From the NCBI GenBank assembly GCA_014523485.1, contig JAATVK010000024.1:1-11298 (forward strand): DNA of 11,298 nucleotides, written 5' to 3'. Source of the DNA: Nitrososphaerales archaeon TH5894. Lineage in GTDB: Archaea; Thermoproteota; Nitrososphaeria; Nitrososphaerales; Nitrososphaeraceae. The number at the start of each line of letters is the position of its first letter. Positions within the stretch are counted from its first letter, which is position 1. Below are positions 1-4,944 of this stretch, in pieces. The position numbers and the translations under genes are program-made. The notes under the pieces were generated by a model. That model had not been told where the DNA came from, searched no databases, and saw only the letters and a program-made list of their open reading frames with translations.

Positions 1-121
1 AAAAATTTCTTTTTGTTTCTAATTTAATATGAAAGTAAATGTATTTTGAATTAATTCCATAGAATTATATTCTAAAAGTATTGCCAGATAAAAAATTGTA
101 GATGCTTAATATATTACAAAT

Positions 122-126
122 AAAAA
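122..126 (-). terminator. T-tract terminator of the small zinc protein gene
   Basis: On the minus strand a run of five T lies 7 bases after the stop codon of the gene at 133-375. Archaeal transcription commonly stops at such U-tracts without needing a hairpin. A second tract of T residues (plus-strand A-run near 90-95) follows. The remainder of 1-132 is AT-rich and holds no gene that I can see, only a small inverted repeat at 60-74 (6-bp arms, 3-base loop). Confidence 0.35.
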
Positions 127-132
127 GATATT

Positions 133-375
133 TTATTGGAAATCATGTAAGGCTTTTTCTTTATGTTGACCAATTTTTGTTTTTAATTCAGACATATGGC
201 GTTCTAATATATGTGAATTAGCACATTTGTCATGCATAATTTCTATTTGACAAAATTCACATGATGTAACAAATGATAAACTATTAAATTTTTTTTTACA
301 AAAGCTACAACTTTCAGAATCAATATCGTAATCTATTAGAGGTTTTAACCAAGGTTCCCTCCATAACAACTGCAT
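133..375 (-). CDS. Small zinc-binding (ribbon/RING-like) hypothetical protein
   Basis: I do not recognise this 80-aa protein as a named family. Its middle carries a clear metal-binding pattern: C23-x2-C26-x12-C39-x2-C42-x5-H48-x2-C51, with further His at 55 and 60. This resembles a treble-clef or RING/B-box-like zinc site. The C-terminal third is charged and probably helical, and there is no signal peptide or membrane segment. The ATG start is supported by a TATA box at 396-405, centred about 25 bp upstream, which implies a leaderless mRNA. It diverges from the Nudix gene across only 57 bp. Known: small zinc proteins of this size are frequent in archaea and often bind nucleic acid or protein. 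That it does so here is inference. The ordered Cys/His spacing makes a chance frame unlikely. Confidence 0.7.
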   Translation of the reverse strand: MQLLWREPWLKPLIDYDIDSESCSFCKKKFNSLSFVTSCEFCQIEIMHDKCANSHILERHMSELKTKIGQHKEKALHDFQ

Positions 376-395
376 AAATTAAGAAGTAAATTAAA

Positions 396-405
396 CATAT
401 ATATT
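396..405. promoter_or_regulatory. Shared TATA box of two divergent genes
   Basis: The alternating AT stretch reads as a TATA box on both strands. Its centre is about 25 bp from the ATG of the leftward gene (375) and about 32 bp from the TTG of the rightward Nudix gene (433). The expected start sites are therefore at about 375 (leaderless) and about 427 (leader of roughly 6 bases). No second AT box fits either gene better. A GAAAATA stretch upstream of it on the minus strand is a better BRE-like element than the sequence on the plus side. Confidence 0.5.
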
Positions 406-432
406 ATTTTCAATTGTCAATGAAAGATTCAC

Positions 433-876
433 TTGAAAATATACAAAAATCCAATCCCTACTGTTGATGCTATTATTCATAGGAATTCTTCGATATTATT
501 AGTCAAACGTAGGAGAGATCCGTATAAAAATTGTTTTGCATTACCAGGAGGTTTTGTAAATGAAGGAGAGACTATAGAGGAGGCTATTATAAGAGAAGTA
601 TATGAAGAGACATCATTAGAGGTGTACCCCATAGATATTTTGGGAGTCTATTCTGATCCTAAAAGAGATCCAAGGGGACACATGCTAACTGTTGTATTTA
701 TTGTTTTAATTGTTAAAGGTAATCCTAGTGCGGGTGATGATGCCCAGGAAATTTCATGGATTCCAATAAATAAAATCAATGAAATAGAAATTGCATTTGA
801 TCATAAACTTCTTATAGAAGATTTTTTGAAATGGAAAAAAAAAGGCGGAACTTATTGGACGAACAAGAGAAGGTAA
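433..876 (+). CDS. Nudix hydrolase, ADP-ribose pyrophosphatase type
   Basis: This 147-aa protein probably hydrolyses ADP-ribose to AMP and ribose 5-phosphate in the cytoplasm, cleaning up a reactive NAD breakdown product. The Nudix box spans residues 40-62: G40, E46, then R54-E55-V-Y-E58-E59. The usual Gly near its end is Ser61; the metal-binding glutamates are intact. Residues 73-83 read YSDPKRDPRGH, a block typical of archaeal ADP-ribose pyrophosphatases. The start is TTG. An in-frame stop at 421-423 leaves no ATG or GTG upstream, and the next in-frame Met is residue 86, after the Nudix box. The ATG at 420 is in another frame and ends after 15 codons. The gene is monocistronic, with an inverted repeat directly at its stop. 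Nudix substrates are hard to assign by sequence, so the exact substrate is inferred. Confidence 0.9.
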   Translation: MKIYKNPIPTVDAIIHRNSSILLVKRRRDPYKNCFALPGGFVNEGETIEEAIIREVYEETSLEVYPIDILGVYSDPKRDPRGHMLTVVFIVLIVKGNPSAGDDAQEISWIPINKINEIEIAFDHKLLIEDFLKWKKKGGTYWTNKRR

Positions 877-903
877 TGATCAAAGATCATTTGTATTTAC
901 AAA
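876..903. repeat. Two abutting inverted repeats between the Nudix gene and sufS
   Basis: The first repeat (876-890) has 6-bp perfect arms, ATGATC and GATCAT, around AAA, and begins on the last base of the Nudix stop codon. The second (890-903) has arms TTTGTA and TACAAA around TT. They could form terminator hairpins for the Nudix transcript, although only short T-runs follow. Alternatively they are protein-binding sites upstream of the sufS promoter, about 65-92 bp before its start. The sequence does not decide between these. Confidence 0.4.
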
Positions 904-937
904 GAAATCTGAAAAATTTTCATTTCCCTTCAATCCA

Positions 938-945
938 TTTATATT
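938..945 (+). promoter_or_regulatory. TATA box of the sufS-sufU operon
   Basis: TTTATATT is centred about 26.5 bp before the ATG of sufS, the position expected for a leaderless archaeal transcript starting at or next to 968. Confidence 0.6.
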
Positions 946-958
946 TACTAATTAGTAA
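945..958. promoter_or_regulatory. Perfect 14-bp palindrome, candidate operator of sufS-sufU
   Basis: TTACTAATTAGTAA is a perfect dyad beginning at the last base of the TATA box and ending 9 bp before the start codon. A dimeric repressor bound here would block RNA polymerase recruitment or initiation, the usual site of negative control in archaea. Which regulator would bind is unknown; an iron- or redox-responsive factor would make sense for a sulfur/Fe-S operon, but that is inference. Nine bases of it (TTACTAATT) recur at the equivalent place in the cofG promoter (minus strand, 9444-9452). Confidence 0.45.
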
Positions 959-967
959 TAATTAATT

Positions 968-2212
968 ATGCAATTCTCCGAATTGGAAACAAATAAAATA
1001 CGTAATGATTTTCCAATTCTAAATCGTAAAATTAATGGTAACCCTTTCGTCTATCTTGATAATGCCTCAACTACCCAAAAACCTTCATCAGTGATAGATA
1101 CAATTGTAAAATATTACTCATTTTACAACTCTAATATTCATAGAGCTGTTTATGATATAGCCGAAGAAGCTACTCATGCTTATGAATTAACGAGACAAAA
1201 GGTTTGTAAGTTTATTAATGCAAATTCTCCTCAAGAAATAATTTTTACTCGTAATACTACAGAAGCAATAAATTTAGTGGCATACGCTTGGGGTCGAAAA
1301 AATATTCAAAATGGAGATATAATAATTTTATCTGAACAAGAACATCATAGTAATATCGTTCCTTGGCAAATATTAGCTAAAGAAAAAAACGCAAAAATAA
1401 AATATTTAAAAATTGATGAAACAGGAAACATAAATTTAAATGAATTAGAATCTTATCTTGATGAAGATAATGGTATAAAATTAATTTCATTATGTCATAT
1501 GTCTAATGCCCTTGGTAATATTATACCAATAGACAAAATTATAGATATGGCACATGCATATAGTATACCAGTATTTGTTGATGGTGCCCAGTCTGTTCCT
1601 CATTTAACAACTGATGTTACTTCTCTTGATTGTGACTTTCTTGCTTTTTCTGCTCATAAAATGTTAGGACCAACAGGAGTAGGAATCTTGTATGGGAAAA
1701 AAAATATCCTACAGGAAATGGACCCATTTAATTGTGGTGGAGATATGATTAAAGAAGTACATAAGGAAAACACACTCTTTAACGATTTACCTTATAAATT
1801 TGAAGCTGGTACTCCCAATATCGCTGATGTTATTGGTTTTAGTTCTGCTTTGGATTATCTAAACGAAATAGGGATGGATAATATCAGAAAGCATGAAATC
1901 GAGTTAACAAAATATGCAATTGAAAAAATGTCAGAATTTAAACAATTAAAATTATATGGAGATATTAATTTACAAAATCGGGGTGGAATTATCTCGTTTA
2001 ATTTGGGTGATATTCATCCTCATGATTTGGCAACTATTTTAAATGAGCACGCTATAGCTATACGCTCTGGTCACCACTGTGCTCAAGTATTAATGGAAAA
2101 GCTTGAGGTTTCCGCTACATCTAGGGTTAGTTTCTATATCTATAATACAAAAGATGAGATCAATATCTTTATTAATGCGTTAGGTAAAGCTATTAAACTG
2201 TTTCAACTTTGA
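968..2212 (+). CDS. sufS: SufS-type cysteine desulfurase
   Basis: This PLP enzyme takes sulfur from L-cysteine, leaving alanine, and holds it as a persulfide for Fe-S cluster assembly. All expected class-II (SufS/CsdA) landmarks are present in 414 aa. H126-H127 lies near the cofactor ring, and the VDGAQ motif carries D205. The Schiff-base lysine is K231 in SAHKMLGPTG, the catalytic C371 sits in RSGHHCA, and R386 lies in the substrate-binding SRVSFYIYN block. The length matches the family (about 405-415). The ATG at 968 fits the TATA box at 938-945. It is translationally coupled to the scaffold/acceptor gene sufU, whose start overlaps its stop. The SufBCD scaffold genes are not in this window. 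The assignment is secure; partner choice is inferred from adjacency. Confidence 0.96.
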   Translation: MQFSELETNKIRNDFPILNRKINGNPFVYLDNASTTQKPSSVIDTIVKYYSFYNSNIHRAVYDIAEEATHAYELTRQKVCKFINANSPQEIIFTRNTTEAINLVAYAWGRKNIQNGDIIILSEQEHHSNIVPWQILAKEKNAKIKYLKIDETGNINLNELESYLDEDNGIKLISLCHMSNALGNIIPIDKIIDMAHAYSIPVFVDGAQSVPHLTTDVTSLDCDFLAFSAHKMLGPTGVGILYGKKNILQEMDPFNCGGDMIKEVHKENTLFNDLPYKFEAGTPNIADVIGFSSALDYLNEIGMDNIRKHEIELTKYAIEKMSEFKQLKLYGDINLQNRGGIISFNLGDIHPHDLATILNEHAIAIRSGHHCAQVLMEKLEVSATSRVSFYIYNTKDEINIFINALGKAIKLFQL

Positions 2213-2637
2213 GTGATGATATTTATAGAGAAATTATTCTAGATCATTATAGAAATCCTAGAAATAAGGGAAAGATTGACAATGCAGACGTTGTCATTCA
2301 TGATAGCAATCCTTTATGTGGTGATCAAATTGATATATATCTCAAAGTAGTACAAGGGCAAATCAAAGATATTAAATTCGATGGCAAAGGGTGTGCAATT
2401 AGCCAAGCTAGTGCATCTATGCTAACAGAGATGGTGATGGATAAACCTTTAACTACTGCTAAAGATATCTCCAAAGATGAAGTATTAGAAAATATAGGGT
2501 TGACCAATTTAGGCCCTGCAAGGATTAAATGTGCATTACTATCTCTTAAGGTCTTAAAGATGGGTATGGTAAAATATTATTCTGATAAAGAACCAACAAC
2601 AGCTGAAAAAATGGAAAAGGATTCAAACCTTTTATGA
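2209..2637 (+). CDS. sufU: SufU/IscU-family Fe-S assembly protein
   Basis: This 142-aa protein accepts persulfide sulfur from SufS, as a Zn-dependent sulfur carrier (SufU role) or as an Fe-S scaffold (IscU role). The three family cysteines are C37 in NPLCGD (with D39), C62 in GKGCAIS and C108 in RIKCAL. The RIKC context matches SufU rather than IscU, where a His precedes the third Cys. The segment between the second and third Cys, however, lacks most of the roughly 20-residue insertion of bacterial SufU, so it looks intermediate. The start is TTG, overlapping the sufS stop as TTGA. An in-frame TAA at 2194-2196 excludes anything longer, and the following MSDDIYREIILDHYRNPRN matches the family N-terminus. 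No Shine-Dalgarno sequence is visible, so reinitiation after sufS is likely. A T5 tract (2663-2667) lies downstream. Confidence 0.92.
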   Translation: MSDDIYREIILDHYRNPRNKGKIDNADVVIHDSNPLCGDQIDIYLKVVQGQIKDIKFDGKGCAISQASASMLTEMVMDKPLTTAKDISKDEVLENIGLTNLGPARIKCALLSLKVLKMGMVKYYSDKEPTTAEKMEKDSNLL

Positions 2638-2656
2638 TTTAGTTTTAATTTAAATA

Positions 2657-2664
2657 ATAATATT
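2657..2664 (+). promoter_or_regulatory. TATA-like box of the 104-aa gene
   Basis: ATAATATT is centred about 25 bp before the ATG at 2686. It fits the leaderless pattern of the neighbouring genes, but the whole gap is AT-rich, so the support is moderate. Confidence 0.35.
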
Positions 2665-2685
2665 TTTGAAATATAGTAAACCTAT

Positions 2686-3000
2686 ATGTCAAGTGCTTCT
2701 TATTGGAGAGATTTACCAGTATATAAAACTCTTCTTTTAGAAAAATTAGAACAAGTCAAATCTGTTTGTGACTGCATGATCCTGGATTATATGCACTTTG
2801 AACAGACAAATAGCTTTAGTTATAGAATTCTTTTACCACGAAATAAAGAAAATAATCTATTAGCCAAAAAACTGGGTCTTAGTCTTCAATTAGAATTTAC
2901 TTCTCAATTAAGAAAACGGAAATTAAAAACTAAGATGAAAGAAATTAGGTATATACATGATACAAAACACTTTGGATGGATTATAACTAACTGTGAGTGA
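2686..3000 (+). CDS. Conserved-looking hypothetical protein, 104 aa
   Basis: I do not recognise this protein. It is soluble, with no signal peptide or membrane segment, and strongly basic in its second half (the run RKRKLKTKMK around residues 76-85). It has a C28-x-C30 pair and a lone Cys at the penultimate residue, too few for a standard zinc site. The alternating hydrophobic/charged pattern suggests a small alpha/beta fold. The ATG is placed right by a TATA-like box at 2657-2664. It follows sufU by 48 bp on the same strand and converges with the PAP2 gene, the two stops being 23 bp apart. A T7 tract at 3036-3042 would end its transcript inside the antisense of that neighbour. Proximity to sufSU suggests, but does not show, a link to Fe-S metabolism. 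Confidence 0.65.
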   Translation: MSSASYWRDLPVYKTLLLEKLEQVKSVCDCMILDYMHFEQTNSFSYRILLPRNKENNLLAKKLGLSLQLEFTSQLRKRKLKTKMKEIRYIHDTKHFGWIITNCE

Positions 3001-3002
3001 AC

Positions 3003-3007
3003 AAAAA
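3003..3007 (-). terminator. T-tract terminator of the PAP2-like gene
   Basis: Five T on the minus strand lie 17 bases after the stop at 3024-3026, in the 23-bp gap between two convergent genes. Confidence 0.35.
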
Positions 3008-3023
3008 CCACATATGAGCAATC

Positions 3024-3704
3024 CTATTTGTTAAATTTTTTTGTAAGAAATGATTCATTTAATTTCAATACATTTATGAGAAATATGGCAATTATTATAC
3101 CATATATTGCCCCTCCCAATATGTCAATAAAATAATTTTGAAGTAGATATAGTCTACTAATGCCTATCAATACAGGAAAAATCCATAATAAAGTTCCAAT
3201 CCATGTATTTTTTTTAAAGAACTTAAACCAATATCCTATGATTATTATGAAAGCAGTATCACGTGCCACATGGTTAGATGGAAAAGATAAATCTCTTGAT
3301 AGAGGTGACATACTATCATTTTCAATCGTATAGTTATCAGGAATATTATATTGTGGAACATACTGTTCAAGTGGAGATGGTCGATTTATAAGCGGTTTCA
3401 GATACATTATTGATATAGATAGAACTACAATTGAAATTAGAAAAATTAATCCTATCTTTCTCGTTCTTCTTATTATAGTCAAAATCATTCCAACAATCAC
3501 CATAGTAAACAAGTCACCGGATGAAGAAACAATAATCATAAATATATCCAGGCTAGGATCCCCACCTAAGTGATAAAAAAAATCAGTTATAAAATTGTCA
3601 ATGTTATTTGTAGCATTAACGGTAACTAAAAAAGACAAAATAACAAATAGCAAGATTAATAATACAAATATTTTACTTTTTGGTTCCATCCTTTCACTCA
3701 TCAT
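3024..3704 (-). CDS. PAP2-family membrane protein with altered active site
   Basis: This is an integral membrane protein of the PAP2 (phosphatidate/isoprenoid pyrophosphate phosphatase) superfamily, about 226 aa with six hydrophobic segments. Numbered from the ATG at 3704, motif 1 is KPLINRPSP (K103). The Arg of the canonical K-x6-R-P falls on Ser110, although an RP pair occurs two residues earlier. Motif 2 is PSNH (142-145), with Asn for Gly and the His kept. Motif 3 keeps S183-R184 and D194, but the nucleophilic His of SR-x5-H-x3-D is Asn190. It may therefore be inactive on phosphate esters or work differently. A GTG at 3719 would add five residues. I chose the ATG because the TATA box (3729-3736) puts the transcript start near 3706. 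Fold assignment is firm; enzymatic activity is doubtful. Confidence 0.88.
   Translation of the reverse strand: MMSERMEPKSKIFVLLILLFVILSFLVTVNATNNIDNFITDFFYHLGGDPSLDIFMIIVSSSGDLFTMVIVGMILTIIRRTRKIGLIFLISIVVLSISIMYLKPLINRPSPLEQYVPQYNIPDNYTIENDSMSPLSRDLSFPSNHVARDTAFIIIIGYWFKFFKKNTWIGTLLWIFPVLIGISRLYLLQNYFIDILGGAIYGIIIAIFLINVLKLNESFLTKKFNK
3036..3042 (+). terminator. T7 tract ending the 104-aa gene transcript
   Basis: Seven T on the plus strand lie 36 bases after the stop of the gene at 2686-3000, inside the 3' end of the convergent PAP2-like gene. The two convergent transcripts would overlap by a few tens of bases. Confidence 0.4.
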
Positions 3705-3728
3705 ATTTTCGGTATCCACTTATCCAGT

Positions 3729-3736
3729 TATATAAA
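3729..3736 (-). promoter_or_regulatory. TATA box of the PAP2-like gene
   Basis: TTTATATA on the minus strand is centred about 28 bp before the ATG at 3704 and only about 14 bp before the GTG at 3719, so it favours the ATG. A weaker TTATATTA at 3738-3745 would suit the GTG less well. Confidence 0.5.
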
Positions 3737-3785
3737 TAATATAACCTTTCAATTTCTCTGTAAGTTACTTGATCTTTGACTATCG

Positions 3786-3802
3786 ATAAGAATTAAGCTA
3801 TT
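3786..3802. repeat. 17-bp direct repeat, copy 1
   Basis: ATAAGAATTAAGCTATT matches copy 2 at 3933-3949 with one mismatch (C/T). The two copies are 147 bp apart. The bases just before it pair weakly with its AAGA, a relic of the stem that is perfect in copy 2. Confidence 0.5.
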
Positions 3803-3882
3803 TACCAAAGAAATTAATAGTATTTTCAAAATTTGTAAATATGAAAATTAATTGTTATTTTAAGGATAAATATAATTTCTTG

Positions 3883-4040
3883 CTAATCTTACGCTGTTAG
3901 TAAGAGTGGAAAGTTATCTCTTATTGGTACGAATAAGAATTAAGTTATTAATGTATTCTAAATATGTAGTATCCTGCCAGCAATAGTCCGAATACTGCTA
4001 TCACACACTGGCTAGTCCTAGTACATTATAGCTATTTTTG
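3883..4040 (+). ncRNA. Candidate structured RNA (speculative)
   Basis: Several perfect or near-perfect stems follow one another in about 150 bases: TCTTAC/GTAAGA (3887-3892 with 3900-3905); TCTTATT/AATAAGA (3919-3925 with 3932-3938); a 7-bp stem with one G-U at 3966-3972 with 3992-3998; GCTAT/ATAGC (3997-4001 with 4028-4032); and within it ACTGG/CTAGT with one wobble (4007-4011 with 4018-4022). A T5 tract at 4035-4039 follows as a possible terminator. An AT box near 3866-3876 could start a transcript around 3896-3899, which would lose the first stem. The part from 3966 on is richer in G and C than its surroundings. It matches no RNA family I recognise. AT-rich DNA gives short stems easily, so this is a hypothesis; either strand could be the transcribed one. 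Confidence 0.25.
3933..3949. repeat. 17-bp direct repeat, copy 2
   Basis: This is copy 2 of the repeat at 3786-3802. Its first bases form the right arm of the perfect 7-bp stem TCTTATT/AATAAGA (3919-3938). Confidence 0.5.
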
Positions 4041-4065
4041 CTTATGTGTATTACCATCCATTAGG

Positions 4066-4083
4066 ACATTCTCTTCGGAATGT
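4066..4083. repeat. Short hairpin with UUCG-containing loop
   Basis: ACATTC and GAATGT form a 6-bp perfect stem around TCTTCG, extendable by two G-U pairs, and pyrimidine-rich sequence follows. It could be a terminator or part of an RNA. No gene ends immediately before it. Confidence 0.35.
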
Positions 4084-4170
4084 TTCTTTCAAAAATACCT
4101 GGTTTTTTATGAAAAATTCCGTGGATAACAGTTTTCAGACCTCAAAGTTATGAAAGAATCTACAGTATTT

Positions 4171-4180
4171 CTATATTATA
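4171..4180 (+). promoter_or_regulatory. TATA-like box of the 71-aa reading frame
   Basis: CTATATTATA is centred about 27 bp before the GTG at 4203, the spacing seen for other genes here. The surroundings are AT-rich, so chance is possible. Confidence 0.3.
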
Positions 4181-4202
4181 TTTTTAATATTTACATAAAA
4201 CT

Positions 4203-4418
4203 GTGTTTCTTGAAGCAGTTAGCACACTAGATGTTAGCCGGCAAATTACACCAATTCAATATCACCAACAATCAGAGGATGCTAAAAAACCATACTTGGT
4301 ACAATATTATGTTGTCTTCGAAGATTCACCAGTCAGGACATCATGGATTAGCAAGATCAATAACATACTAATAAAAACAATACCGAAACCACCGAAAACC
4401 CATTTTATGCATTTGTAG
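4203..4418 (+). CDS. Possible small protein, 71 aa, unrecognised
   Basis: This weakly supported gene starts with GTG. The protein is mixed in composition, with a hydrophilic first half, then a segment reading YLVQYYVVFED, then a basic, proline-rich tail (KPPKTH). I see no domain, signal peptide or metal site. Two flanking signals argue for a real transcription unit: a TATA-like box at the correct distance (4171-4180) and a run of nine T beginning 6 bases after the stop. Against it: no recognisable homology, an isolated place in a gene-poor stretch, and a start that cannot be cross-checked. It could be a fragment of a decayed gene; a 35-codon open frame lies just upstream in another frame (4046-4153). 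Confidence 0.35.
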   Translation: MFLEAVSTLDVSRQITPIQYHQQSEDAKKPYLVQYYVVFEDSPVRTSWISKINNILIKTIPKPPKTHFMHL

Positions 4419-4423
4419 TGGAA

Positions 4424-4432
4424 TTTTTTTTT
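4424..4432 (+). terminator. T9 tract after the 71-aa frame
   Basis: Nine consecutive T on the plus strand begin 6 bases after the TAG at 4416-4418. It is the longest T-run in this gene-poor stretch and a good archaeal intrinsic terminator candidate. Confidence 0.45.
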
Positions 4433-4485
4433 GCGAGCGCCGAGAATATTCTAAATAAAGAATTTTCTTGTTCTATATAATTAGT

Positions 4486-4566
4486 ATCTTACATTTTTTA
4501 AAATAGATGCAAATTGTGCAGATAATACATCATCAGATAATTATTCTTTGTAAGATTTTAATTATC
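4486..4566. repeat. Two overlapping, mutually exclusive inverted repeats
   Basis: ATCTTACA (4486-4493) is the exact reverse complement of TGTAAGAT (4549-4556). GATAATT (4536-4542) is the exact reverse complement of AATTATC (4560-4566). The two helices interleave, so an RNA could form one or the other but not both as simple nested stems. Inside the first lies a small TGCA/TGCA hairpin (4508-4520). Function unknown; chance is possible in AT-rich DNA. Confidence 0.35.
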
Positions 4567-4631
4567 TATAGATTTTTTGTAGATTAATACTACCTCCTTC
4601 TCATCTCTCATTCTTATGTTAAATTATGAAT

Positions 4632-4944
4632 TTAATGGAATCTGGGATTGTTCAACATCTCTATAAATGGCTTAGGTATTGAACTGTCAGCTCATCTAAT
4701 TTCTACATAATTAAACCCTACTTCAAAATCTTTCATATCTTTTTCCATTTGATCATACCATATTGTAGACTACCTACGTATTTAATATCCAGTTCCTACT
4801 GTCTGACCTGTATTTACTATTTATTACTCTTTTTATCTATAGTTCGTAGTTTATTTTAAAATGTAATTTTGTAATTCGTGGGAGTCATTCCAATTCTATC
4901 ACCCTCTTCAGATTTTAAATTTCTGTGTGTTTATACTTTTTCAT
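4632..4944 (-). pseudogene. Possible decayed coding remnant
   Basis: Read on the minus strand, several stretches look protein-like but are broken by stops and at least one frame change. One near 4860-4916 reads KSEEGDRIGMTPTNYKITF. In a second frame, near 4635-4770, one stretch reads WYDQMEKDMKDFEVGFNY and, after an in-frame TGA, another reads IPKPFIEMLNNPRF. The composition (acidic/basic alternation, few low-complexity runs) is more gene-like than the flanking AT-rich DNA. I cannot name a family. Open stretches of this length can occur by chance at this base composition, so the call is tentative. Confidence 0.2.

Larger units (their letters stand above)
3705..4202. other. Gene-poor stretch upstream of the PAP2-like gene
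   Basis: I see no convincing protein gene here. It holds the PAP2 promoter at its left end, a 17-bp direct repeat (3786-3802 and 3933-3949, one mismatch), a cluster of inverted repeats from 3883 to 4032, a stand-alone hairpin at 4066-4083 and an A/T hairpin at about 4103-4116. One 35-codon frame (4046-4153, GTG start) is open but resembles nothing I know. Confidence 0.5.

Noticed and set aside
420..467. ATG at 420 as the Nudix start
   Set aside because: It is in another frame and reaches a stop after 15 codons; the Nudix frame opens only at TTG 433.
2325..2507. 60-codon open frame on the minus strand
   Set aside because: It lies wholly antisense to sufU, whose family motifs are clear; a shadow frame.
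3904..3915. GAGTGGAAAGT resembling the 5' conserved region of RNase P RNA
   Set aside because: The other conserved RNase P RNA elements and long P-helices are not found in the next 300 bases on either strand.
4046..4153. 35-codon open frame with GTG start
   Set aside because: Too short, with no recognisable motif, and it overlaps the hairpin at 4066-4083; kept only as a hint of a decayed gene.
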